Of a stretch of DNA of 64,000 bases, positions 24,649 through 36,673 are shown piece by piece. Source of the stretch: Chrysomallon squamiferum (lineage: Eukaryota > Mollusca > Gastropoda > Neomphalida > Peltospiridae). A program made the position numbers and the translations under genes. Within the stretch, counting starts at the first letter, position 1; each line of letters starts with the position of its first letter. The notes below the pieces were generated by a model, which saw nothing but the letters and a program-made list of their open reading frames with translations, was not told the origin of the DNA and made no database searches. The stretch is from assembly GCA_012295275.1 (NCBI GenBank), contig CM022670.1, forward strand, positions 10,532,083 through 10,596,082, given 5' to 3'.

Positions 24649-25844
24649 GTAGAGATTTATTTATACTTCATTGGAAATGTTAAATATCATGTATATTTAT
24701 ATTTATTGTAATTAGCTTGTGAAAAATAAATTACAATTTGTTTAGGAATAAAAACAATTATTTCAGTAGATTATTTAGTTTTAGAGAATGTGTAAGGTCA
24801 TTTAAAATGTATTACTTGTGTAGACTAGAGAGACCCTGAATTAGGCGTGTTGTGAGACATTCTATGATTCTGATTTACCGACTGATTAGATATGTAATTG
24901 AAATTATTTATATTTGTATTTAACGACATAGTGTATGATTAGAACATTCGTTTGTTTAGCGCATGTTACAATTTTAACACACTTCTAGGTTAAGTGTTTG
25001 CCATGCGGTATAAATTAGAGGGTCTCAAATCACATTTATAAAATTAAAAATTAAAACTATGGCAATTTTGTCGAATAAAATTAGAAATAGAATCAGAAAA
25101 TTTATGAATAATAATCAGTTATTTGTTATTACAGGAAAAATAATGAAAATAATAATGCATGAAAAGAAGTAAATTTCGAATTCTTGAAATATATTCACTC
25201 AGGTCAGGAGTTTCATTAAATATTACAAATTTAAATTTAACTTTTACTTTACAATTATAAATGTGAATTATAAAAAATGTTTATCTTTTCGTCTACCCCT
25301 TGTCAGCAATGCTTTTAGCACTTCTTTACAGTATTTTATTCTACAGCTACTGAGCTAGTGCACATAAAACAGTGCCATAAAACTGTATAAACCCCCTTTA
25401 CACATGTCAAATCAACAATTATTTCCCAGTGTTAATACAACATTGATATTGTGATAATTGGTGTACATGTAAAAAAATTCATTGAAAATAAAACAAGTCT
25501 TGTGAATGGCATCAATCTGTTTTTGAGAACTGCTGAGTGAGTGAAACTTCTGCTAAAAAAAAGGGGTAGATAACCTCCATTTCACTAACTTTACAAGTTA
25601 ATATATTCTGCATTTGCACATAGTTTATTACTTGATATTTAGAACATAAGATAGTTCCAGTTCTAAAAAAAAACAATGCCTGAACAATATCATGCTGGTT
25701 TTTTATGCAGATTTTGGACTTTTTTGGTTGGTTCATTAAGATAATCCTGTTGTGTGACAAGGAACTTCATATTTATCTTGATAAATGTTTTTTTTTTTTT
25801 TTTTTTTTAAAGATATTTTGTGATGAAATATTCACTTTAGAAGA

Positions 25845-27235
25845 ATGAAAAGATCACTTGATAAAGAAAATGGTGAATCTTCATCAGCATCTCAAGCAAA
25901 AAGAAAATTTATCCATGAAAAGCCAGATATTAAACTTAAGAATCCTGGAGGTGGGTACTATGAATCCTTTCAGAACTTTTTGGTTGTTTGTTTTTCAGCA
26001 GCATTTAAATTTATATTCAGCTGACTAGATTTCATAATAATTATTATTACACTAAAATTTTATTTATAAGTTTAATTCTTTTTTTAGTTTTATTTATTTT
26101 TTAACAGAACTGTTAAATTAATTAATTAAATAAATAAAATCTTCAAAGAAGTAATTTAAACTGAAGTTATTATTTTTTTTCTGACTTCATATCAAACGTC
26201 CCAAATAATATAGTAATGCAAATATGTAACTATCATATGTCTATTCCATATTTCTTTTCCCCAGATATTATTTAATATATGGAAATGTAATCAAATCAAG
26301 ATATTTAGACTATTTGCAGCACTAATTGATTATACATTTTGACTGATATTAATATTTAAAAATACAGAAATCAGGATAGTAGACTTTGCCGAATGTCGTG
26401 CTTTAGAAGTGGAAGCTCTGTCCAGAGCTGTCTCTAAAATGCACAGTTCTAAAACCATTTGTCAGCGATTGCCAAGACATATGCGACGTCGCGCCATGGC
26501 ACATGATGTCAAGAGGTTGCCAAGACGATTGCGTGAAATTGCACTGAGCAAGGTACATTGTGTATTTCTGATTATTTGTTGACCAAATTACTTTTTATTT
26601 GATTTTTGAAATATGCAAGATAAACAGTTATAAATAATGTATTATAATAACCTTATATTTGCATGATATTAAAATTTCCTATTGTATTCCAGTCATTTTT
26701 TGTTTTTATCCATTTTCTAAAACATACATGAACTCTTTTTGTGTTTAAATTTTGGTCACTGATCTTTTATTATAAGAATAATTTGTCTAATGTTTGTCAA
26801 GACTTGTGGCATGTATAGTAATTAAATGGGGTGTTCAAATTGAATTTTTAAATTTGAAAATGTTGCTGAAATATTTTAAATTCTGTTGGCAAAAACATGT
26901 ATGAATTCAAACCCTAGATAATAATCTCTTTTTATTGTTAACCCTTCAGATGATAAAAAGTACAAAAACCAATCCAAACAAAAGACCGAGTCGAAAATTC
27001 AGGCGTCGACCAAAAAATCTTCTTGAAGATTACAATCGACGTCAGAAGAGATGCTGTTGGTTGGAAACTCACATCTGGCATGCCAAGCGGTTTCACATGA
27101 CAGAGAAATGGGGTTACAAACTGGCACTGAGCCCTTGTGACAAAAGTGCACGTGCATGTTACCGGGCTGCATCCAATCACTGTCTGCTTCAGGTAAGTGA
27201 TTTTACAAAATGTAAAAGTGAAAACTCCAGATAAT

Positions 27236-27287
<52 letters not shown>

Positions 27288-30200
27288 CATTAGTATGAAA
27301 ATTTTAAGGAGATGTGTATTGTATTAATCACTTTAATCTGTTGTTTGGTCACAAAAATAGTTTTTGATTACATTATGTGATAAAGGTATGAATGATTGTA
27401 CAGGTCTAAATAAAATGTAGCTATTCAATCTTTTTCTTCTTGTTTTTTTTTTCAGGATATATCTTATGTGTGCTGTTTAGAAATTCAGGGACCAGAAAAT
27501 AAAATCATTGAATCTCTTCAGCATCTGACTAGACCTGAAATGGGTTTGTATAAAATATAGCAATTCCTACACTCACAGAAGAGCAAGTACCAGTGTAACT
27601 TTTATTACACACACATACACAGCTATTTTGAAAATATTTGAAAACATTTACATTCATGTGTTAAATTGTTGTAATTGTTAACTAATGTTTAAAAAATATA
27701 TGTTGTTTCTATATAATTATAGGACCAACTATTGCAGCAAAAGCCTATCTTGATGGCAGAAGATGTGGCAAGACCATTTTCTTTTCATATAACAAGAACT
27801 CAAACAAACCAGTTGCTCAGATTTCTTTTATGTGGAGGCCCCATGCTTCCAGCAGCAACTCAGTGCAAGGGAGACAACTTTGGATATGGTGTCATCCGTC
27901 TTGTTTTGAAGGAGTTCTACATGAAGTGCAAAAATGTATAAAGGAAAGGCATGCAACATCTTTATCTGTTGAAAAGAAACAAGAGAGCAAAGTGCTTATT
28001 AAGAAAAATGAAATAGAGAATTCTGAAAACAAGACAACAGCTGAAGACAGAGCTATGACTATAGAAGGAGATAGCTCAAAAGAAATGATCATAAACATTG
28101 AATGTTCTGATCAGTTTGACAAAAATTCCAACTTTACAACATTCTCTCAGACAACTGGAGATGTAACTGTTAGATCCTTGAAGGATAAACTGGTAAGATT
28201 TACACTGACAGGACCCCTTTCTCAAAAGATTCTGAATGAAACTCTTCAGCCATCTAAAATTGATACTGCTGAAACCAGTATGTCTGGTGATTCAGATAAT
28301 CATTCTTTGTGGTGGGAAAAATATTTCTCAGATGACAACATGAAAACAAAATTTGAGGAACAGAAGTCTGTTTGGACCCAGCTAGCTGCCTGTCAGTCAC
28401 CTGCTGAAGCCCCTCCCAATATTGTACTTGGATTGACAGTCAGAGATCCCAGAGTTCTTCTTCCTCAGAAAAGGTATTCCATGAAAGAAAGTAAACCAGG
28501 TAATTACTTCTTGATCATTATTTTAAATGTAAAGAGAGAAGTTTAATAATTTAAGTTGTTTATTTTTATTTATGTTTTTATTTCTGGGAGGTAACTTTTA
28601 TTATTAATAATATTAGATTGTGTCTATATGTATTGTAAGCTTAGTTTTAACAAAGAAAAAAAATGCATACATCATATGGTATCATCATGGTGTTAGTGTT
28701 GTAGTGTGCCAATATTGTAAGATAAGTAATAAAAAATATCTTTAAAAGACATGGAGAGAACTTTCCAACTGGGTAGCTCAAAGGCAGAGTGCTGGTAATT
28801 GTTGCCAGAGATACAGGTTCAAATCCTGTCCCAGTTTAATCAGTTGTTCTCTGCCATGCTGTAATTTTACTTATTGATTTAAATATCTGTCAGCTATTGG
28901 ATAATGAGAGGAAAATGTAGAAAAGTGTATTTAACTTTTTACTTATTAATACAATCGTTTTTGTGTTCATATTTTAAAACAACATTTAACAGTTTTTATT
29001 CCTTAAAAAAAGTTGAAAGTCATTTGATGTTAATATGATTCAAACATGATCAGTCTAATCTGTTAAAACTGAAACTACATAAAGTTAACAAAGTTTTTGT
29101 AATTTTAATGTTTTTATTTTTTAGACATAAATTATCTGCATGTAAGTACTACATATATGATACAAATATGCAACATAAAATTCTATGATCAAGCTTTAAT
29201 TCCAAAAAACAAATATTTGTCAAATAATAATTATAAACGAAAACTATGGTTACTGAAAATGCACTATATTTTCACAGAAACAAATGTTGCATCAGTGCCA
29301 AGTTTAAGTGAACCACCATTACCCCATTTGTGTGATTCTCCACTCTGGGATGAAGCAGTGAGACTGAACACAAAGGAAAACAAAATGCCAGAGTCTGAAC
29401 TTAACAAACTTCGTTCTAAACACCTTGTGCCAGGTAAGATGTATAAAACAGAACAAAACATCAAAATGAAAACTTTGATAAACTTACTGTTATATTATCA
29501 ACAGTAATAAAACAAAAATAATTTGTATGTCTTTTTAATTCCAGTAAAGTATTATATAAAATTTATTATTAAAAAACAATTTCAACAGTGAGGACATTCT
29601 GTTAAATAATACAAATTTGTATTAATGATAAAAGTATATATATAATTTATATTAATAATACTATATGGTAAATCTTAAACTGTTATTCAGCAAGATTTAA
29701 ATATGCACTAACTGAATTGTTTTACCAATATTGAACAATTTATTTTCTGTCTGCCAGCCAACCTACCAAGATCACATCTTTTTGTCCATTTCATAATTAA
29801 CATATATCTTTTCTTTCCCTCATAGATCAGAACTTGTTTTTTGGTCTGTCTTGCAATACCTTGTAAACTCAGTGTTTTTAAATTTATTTTTATTTATTTA
29901 AGGTACAGCAATAGATCTTGGAAGAAGAGAATCACGTATTCCCATTGTGCTGGTCCAGCGACCAGGTTTTCGACCGCCTGTGCTGTCAAGAAATATGAAG
30001 CAGTATAAAGCTGGTTATGGTAGTGGATGGGATCTGATAGCCCCTGCAGGATTTGGCATGGCCTTCCACCTTGCGATGGTGTACCGTGGGGCTCGTGTGG
30101 GAGGTCTGAGAGAAGCACGATGCATAGCTGCAGAAAGTGAAGAGCTGATTTTTCCTGATGATTTTCCTGATACACCAGCAGGTGCTGCAGAACATAAAAG

Positions 30201-31017
30201 CCAGTATGAAGAACTGAAGAAGAAATATGAAAGACGTCCACCTGCCAAGAAACCAAACTATACTAAACTTGGAATTTCTTCTCCATTTTGTTGTCCTTGG
30301 CAACAGTTAGTTTATTGGTGGGCTTCAAAAACTACTGATAGTAAAGGCATGCAAGATCAGAAAGCTGAAGATGAAACATCTTTTTATGTCATGAGGAGTA
30401 AGAAGGGACTTAAATTGTTGAATTCTCTTGTATTAGAACAAAAACCACAAAAATCATCAAATTTCAACAAAACCAGCAACCTGATCAGTGATTTTCATAA
30501 GATGATAAATGAAAATAAGCATGCTTTAGTTCCAGTGACAGTCACTATGCTAGGTCGAGGGGTTCCTCAGAAGTTTGCTCACATCTGTATTCCATCACAA
30601 GAAGATCTAAAGAATCTGCAGCAAGATAAAACCTTTGCTGGTCCAAAGGAAAGTCTGCAACCAGATCCTGCTCTGGCAGCAAAGAAAAAAGAAAAGGCTT
30701 TGAAAAAGAAAACTAAATCTGTTGTTAGCACACCATCTCTTTCTAAAGCATCAGATGATGACAGTGATGATGATACTTCAGAAAGCAGTCAGGATCAGTT
30801 ACCTTCACAGACATGTCATAGGCCAGTTATTGGGTATATTTCTTATGGTGACTTTGCATTAGGACAAGGTCAAGGTGCTGGCAAAGGATTTTGTTCTGTG
30901 GTAGGAGTTCACCAGCTTAGATCTGCTACACTGGATAACAAACACTGTGTGGTGCTTGTTCGAAACACAACTTCTCTGCAGTACCGTTTTGCTTACTTAT
31001 CTTTGATAACTTCTTAA
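25845..31017 (+). CDS. POP1: POP1, protein subunit of RNase P and RNase MRP
   Basis: Largest protein of the ribonucleoproteins that cut tRNA 5' leaders (RNase P) and process pre-rRNA (RNase MRP); it binds and folds the catalytic RNA in the nucleus. Exons: 25845-25950, 26368-26552, 26950-27192, 27456-27543, 27723-28499, 29278-29433, 29903-31017; all GT-AG and in frame, 889 residues (human 1,024). Residues 70-79 ([10 protein letters not shown]) and 134-146 ([13 protein letters not shown]) belong to the Pop1 N-terminal domain. Residues 558-586 (GSGWDL to RGARVGG) and 629-651 ([10 protein letters not shown] to FCCPW) belong to the POPLD domain. The C-terminus SLQYRFA is typical. The N-terminus before the basic motif is shorter than in human, the main source of the length difference besides linkers. 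An in-frame TGA at 25824 fixes the start. Confidence 0.96.
28500..29277 (+). other. POP1 intron 5
   Basis: AT-rich intron of 778 bases. Its main content is a tRNA-like element at 28767-28836. An open frame at its right end (from 29157) is intronic until the acceptor at 29277. Confidence 0.85.
28767..28836 (+). ncRNA. tRNA-like cloverleaf, probably SINE head or tRNA pseudogene
   Basis: Seventy bases fold as a tRNA. The acceptor stem AACTGGG/CCCAGTT has 7 perfect pairs. The D-stem is GCTC/GAGT, the anticodon stem CTGGT/GCCAG, and the T-stem ACAGG/CCTGT is perfect around TTCAAAT. Both pol III boxes are present: A box TAGCTCAAAGG (28774-28784) and B box GGTTCAAATCC (28816-28826, exact consensus). 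Against a working tRNA: the seven-base anticodon loop AATTGTT has A where U33 is invariant, and the variable loop has only four bases. The nominal anticodon is TTG. The most likely origin is a tRNA-derived SINE. Confidence 0.6.
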
Positions 31018-31048
31018 TAGCAATAGTCTGATCACCAATTATTATCAT

Positions 31049-31054
31049 AATAAA
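31049..31054 (+). terminator. POP1 polyadenylation signal
   Basis: AATAAA 32 bases after the POP1 stop codon; a second AATAAA lies at 31188-31193. Either would give a short 3' untranslated region. Confidence 0.55.
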
Positions 31055-32772
31055 CATTTATATTTAGACCATTTTAAGAAATACCCAAAAGGTTATCAGG
31101 AAATTAGCATCATAATACTGTGAAGTTCTTGAAGATTAAATCATAATATATGTATATATATACATATTATTATGTCACATTCAAACAAATAAAAAAAATG
31201 AATGCACCACATTTAATTTTCATTTGTATTAATTGTAATTTTAAATGAGATATGTATTTAGTGCTTTGAGTAAAGATTGCTGTTCTTTACTTTAAGGGGA
31301 GTTTGGGAGGGTGTTTTATTATTATTATTATTAACAAAACAAACAAACAAAAAATGTGGGGGAAAAATACTTACTTCCAAATTATTCTTTCAGTCTGAAA
31401 GGGATGTGTCCTGACCTGGAATTTGAGCTCACTATTTTTCAAGTTTGACCTACTGACCTATTATTGCATCAGCTGTTACGTATTTTACAATAATAATTTA
31501 AACAAACAAACATATTTTTTTTCGAAAAGGGCTAGGCCGTAATTATTTATTTCAGCCTGTGTGAATAATTTTATTTACCTTTTAATTGTTAATCGGTTCA
31601 AATTCATGTTTATGTTTTATTTCATTCATAAAATATAAAATAGACAAAATTTAATAATTAAATTATAATATAAACTGTAATAACATAAACTGCTAAAAAC
31701 AGAAATAATCGATCTGAAACGTATGTGCAAAAAAATATTCTGAAACAGGATGACGCCATTATCATTGGGAACGCCTCCTCTAAACGGTGGTAATTATGTA
31801 AAGAGTATACAATGGGCAGTAATCCAAACAAAATAATAATCATTAAAGAAATGTCTTAGTTGTTTTCTTTCCTTTCTTTTTTTTCTCCACAAATTAACAT
31901 ATTTAATGGAAACTCGAACTAACAGATACATTGATGTCACTGAGATACAACTGTTAAAAAATTACGCTTATTATTATCTGTTAAATGTTAATTAAAACAC
32001 GGAAAACGACTTTAATTTATACGGATTTCATATGTGGTTCAATGCGCTAAAATCGTTATGTTAAAACACACACACACACAGAACAGTGAATTATGTATAG
32101 GCATGTCTTCTACATGAGTCGGTGTGATTATGAAAAACAACAATGATTATTAATTAATCTAAGTATCTAGAATCCAGGGCATTTGAATTAATCAGGTCAG
32201 AAGCTTATAAATAAATAAATAAATAAATAAATAATAGTAATAATATGATTTTAACATCATGGAATTCGTCGAGGTTTGGTTAAAAAACTGCTCGTTATAT
32301 ACAAAAATACACATCTTTCATTTAAAGAAGAAAAAACAAATCTCACGAGGCTGTGTATTCGATTAATTCTAGCAACAATTTTTCTCCTCGATTCTAAAAA
32401 TAAACAGTTAATTAATTTGAAAATAAATAAATAAATACAAATATATGTTTTCTCGGATTTGCACTTTAACAAGACCAGATTCCAGCTGTCGTCTTATTGG
32501 CGATATTATATAAACATCAGTATCGATCCACTTTTTCAGACCACGTACTGAATAAGAAAACTCATGTGGTTAAAAATGAAGATTATCGTCAATATGTTCT
32601 CAAAGATCGATCACCAGTCTGGTAAATTACCGCAGACCAAATCAGTGTACGTTCTTGTCACAAATGTGGCAAATCTGTAAATGTTTAAAAGTGAATTAAT
32701 GTTGCAATCACAGACAACATCTATTACGTATATTATGCTGTTAGATCATGCAAAAATTATTCAGTTATCGTT

Positions 32773-32773
<1 letters not shown>

Positions 32774-32849
<76 letters not shown>
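32774..32849. repeat. (CT)38 microsatellite
   Basis: A pure CT tract in the POP1-AP3D1 intergenic region. Confidence 0.95.
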
Positions 32850-32852
<3 letters not shown>

Positions 32853-33187
32853 AAATTGCTTGTGGTTGTATTATAATCACACAATGTTTGTTGCACCAAA
32901 AAGTAATAGAGACGTATATGAGTGATGTATGCCTTTTGTCTTAAATACGATTTTTTTTTCTTTCTCACATTTAATGATACCCTTATTTGGGATTACTGCG
33001 TCTACGATGTCTCGACTTTACTGTTAATATACTTTTTGTGAGATAAGTAGATAGGCTTATAAGCACTTGCCTTTAGAAGATGAACAAATATTTTATTCGT
33101 TCAATAATTAATAAAACTAAGAGCAAAATAATAATTAGGAAAAAAATTAACTGCTGAAGCCTAAAGATGTATGTATAATATACGTGT

Positions 33188-33238
33188 TTGTGTCTGTATG
33201 TATGGATGTATGTATGTATGTATGTATGTATGTATGTA

Positions 33239-33271
<33 letters not shown>

Positions 33272-33355
33272 ATGTGTGTGTGTATGTGAGTATGTATGTA
33301 TGTATGTGTGTGTGTATGTATGTATGTATGTATGTATGTATGTGTATGTGTATAT
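33188..33355. repeat. (TATG)n/(TG)n compound array
   Basis: Alternating blocks of TATG and TG units, with short TGTGTGTG segments between the tetranucleotide runs. Confidence 0.92.
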
Positions 33356-33599
33356 TTTTAAGGCCTATATTTTAAACAGGCTGGTAGGTTAAACACTTAC
33401 TATTATTATAATTACAATTGTATTTTAAGAAAACAACAAAACTAAGAAAATAAACAAAAAAGCAGTTTGTTGCTTGAATATTATTATTATAATTATTATT
33501 ATTATTATTATTATTATTTATGTTCGTTTTTCACACGTCATCCTCAGACATTCTCTATTAAAGCCATGCTGTTATAATTATAAGAGTTGTGTTCCTACT

Positions 33600-33788
33600 T
33601 TTACGTCCTGGTTGCAGAGGGCAGTACAATATGTACGACGCGTCACATGTCACATGACCAGAGGCGGAAGCCATTTTGGATCTCAATATGTGAGAAGTGT
33701 CATTTTTCTGTGTATGAAAGTGACGGGTGATGAATAAGCCGGCACTTTCTGCAACATGATTATTCGTGTCGATCAAAGAACAATATAA
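33600..33788 (+). promoter_or_regulatory. AP3D1 promoter and 5' untranslated region
   Basis: GC-richer block directly upstream of the AP3D1 start codon. It contains two CACATG E-boxes in GTCACATGTCACATGACC (33642-33659); the second, GTCACATGACC, is one base from the CLEAR site bound by TFEB. CGGAAG (ETS type, 33665-33670) abuts GCCATTTTGG (YY1-like, 33670-33679). There is no clear TATA box, as expected for a housekeeping gene. The transcription start is not known. Confidence 0.5.
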
Positions 33789-34387
33789 ATGGCACTGAAA
33801 AAAGTCAAAGGGACCTTTGAGAGGGCCCTAGACAAGAATGTACAAGATCTTGTCCGGGGAATACGCAACCACAAGGAAACTGAGGTGGGCAGAATTGATA
33901 GTGGTCATAACGGATGTGAATAAATTGATAAATACAAATTCAGTCATGTAAACAAATAATTCATAATATACCATATGTAGATTCATACTTAACTGAAAGT
34001 AAATTATTTGAAAAGAAATTATATGTAAACAATAAATTAGTGTCATATGGTGGTATAATATTTTTCAGGGTAATAAATGCAGCTACTTCCCACAGTTTAT
34101 TTAAATCATTAATGACAACCGCATACATTTTTATGCAGAATCTTTATTAGAATGAACTTTGGACAGTTGTTACTTTTAAAATTATGCAGATAATAAATTA
34201 ATTGTTTACGCATATTTAATCAGTTTGCTTTATAATCTTAAAAATGTCTTAATATCATGGCTTATTGATGCAGGTAGCTTCATTTGTTCTTATAAAGATG
34301 CTCATCTGAATACTGTTGAGATCCATATTGGCACAAACATTTATGTTAATATAGATATAGATATTACATATAGATAGATCATATTAA

Positions 34388-34428
<41 letters not shown>

Positions 34429-36629
34429 GTCATTTCCTAGCTAATTATTAAATCAGTTCAGATGTAATGCAAATTTTAGTTATTTATTATCCCAGCTAAA
34501 ATGTTAAAGTTAGATATCTGTATATTTTATATATGTATTTCCAAGAATATGGTGCATGCATATAGGATGAAGACCAATCATTATTATTTTATTTATTTTT
34601 TGTTTATTATTTGTTTTTTGATTATAATTATATTAATCTTTTTCTCTTTTTTTTTAATTTTTTTTTTTTTACACATATGGTTAATCTTATAAAATAGTTT
34701 CTTCTGTTATATGTTAAATATAAGTAATAGACATTTTGTTTATGTGGACTTGTTCCATTACAAAGATTTCATCATGTTTTGTCATAGCAACTTTTTAAAT
34801 GTACATATGGTATTGTTACAACTGCTTGTGTAACACACTAAATAAAGGAGACAGTTCCTAAAGCATCAGTAAAACCATATATATGTAGTCTTTTTATTTA
34901 GTTGGTTAAATTTCTTAAATAAATAAAAATAAATTTAGATACATCATAACTTTAAAAATCTCACTGAGAGAGCATATGCTAGAAGGGAAATTATTTCTTT
35001 GGTAGCAACTTAGACTCCATTATAAATCAGTTCTAGTGTTAATGTATCAAAAATTAATTTAAGTACTCGCCTAGGGTTCCAAATGCTCTTGTATGAATCT
35101 AATGCCCATTTCATCTTTTAACTTTATTACAATCCTCAAACAGTTTCATTGATTCAGTTGGTATTGATAACTATAACTGTTAAGATGCAGAGTTCAAATA
35201 CAATAATTTAAAATAAAATAAAAGGATCTTAAATATTTAAATATTTGCACTGCATATAAGTAATTTTCTTTTTCTTTTGTTTTTTAAAAGAAAAATGAAT
35301 AATTTGCAAAACATATTCACTGATAGCTTTTCTTACCAAACATAGTGTAATAAGATAGAAATTATAATTACGCATCCAAATACAGATTTATTCAGTTATT
35401 TTCACTTTATCTGAACACATCACACTGAACCTTCATGTCTGGCATATTAAAAATAAAAGCTATTCTCTTGATAAACTGTGTGTTAAATTCTCACCTATGC
35501 TTCGCTTTCATTTATTTCAGAGTAAATATATTGCAGAATGTATAGACGAAATCAAGCAGGAATTGAAACAAGAAAATTTGGCAGTGAAAGCCAATGCAGT
35601 AAACAAACTAACATATGTAAATATATTTCTTTCATGTTTTGTCTGTGGTTTGAATTATTGTAATTTTGTTGTTAGAAAAACAGATGTTAATAAAATTGTT
35701 CCTTTCTAAACACATATTGTTAATAACTGACAGAAAATTTTGGCCATTTTAATAACAGTTATTTGTAAAATAGAAGATCATAAATTGTGTGAGAGAGAGG
35801 TATTAATGTTATAGATGTTTGTCACATAAATAACACAATGCTATTCCTTTCTTCAGCTACAAATGCTTGGATATGACATCAGCTGGGCAGCCTTCAATAT
35901 TATTGAAGTTATGAGCTCCACAAAATTCACTTTCAAGGTCTGTAAAACAAATGCCGTAAACAAAACTGGTTAAAAGCAAAGAAAATTCTTTAATTGCCTA
36001 ACATTTTGTTAATTTTTATAAACTTTATTCATTGAATTTGTCACTTGGTAGATATTTCATTAAGTTTTTGATTACTGAAATACTTAGGCATTTTTCATAT
36101 TTAAAAAGAAATACCTAACAAGAAGTATATCAGCTAGTAAACTAACATTTTATCAAAATAAAAATGTTGGGGAAAAAAAAAAAAATTAATTCCTCCAGAT
36201 GAAAGACATTTTGATAGTTTTAGTTATTAAGTTTGTAAACATCAGTTTAAAAATCTATGTTAACACTTTTTATTTATTACTTGTCTACAGAGAATTGGTT
36301 ACCTGGCTGCATCCCAGTGTTTCTATGAAGGCACTGATGTGCTCATGTTGACAACAAACATGATCAGAAAGGTATTAAACAATAAATATATAAATAAACG
36401 AAATATGTCTTTACAACCCTTTATATTTGTTAGATCAGTAATAAGATATGTACTCAATTTTCTGTGCTTAAGTTCAATTTTATCAATCTCATGGTATTTT
36501 CTTGTTTAATATGCTATTTTAAAACGTCTTATATAGTAGGGGAAATTCTGTTACACGGTCCAATTTTTTAATTTATTTTTTATTTTTTATTACTGCTATT
36601 ATTTTATTTTCATTTATTTTATTTGTATT

Positions 36630-36673
<44 letters not shown>

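Larger units (their letters stand above)
31200..33560. other. intergenic DNA between POP1 and AP3D1
   Basis: No gene is supported. It holds a CT microsatellite (32774-32849), a TATG/TG array (33188-33355), AAAT units near 32210-32235 and an ATT tract near 33480-33518. Short open frames here are in repeats or lack any family resemblance. Confidence 0.65.

Noticed and set aside
29894-30303. Minus-strand open frames of 77-120 codons opposite the last POP1 exon
   Set aside because: They are antisense shadows of a well-supported coding exon.
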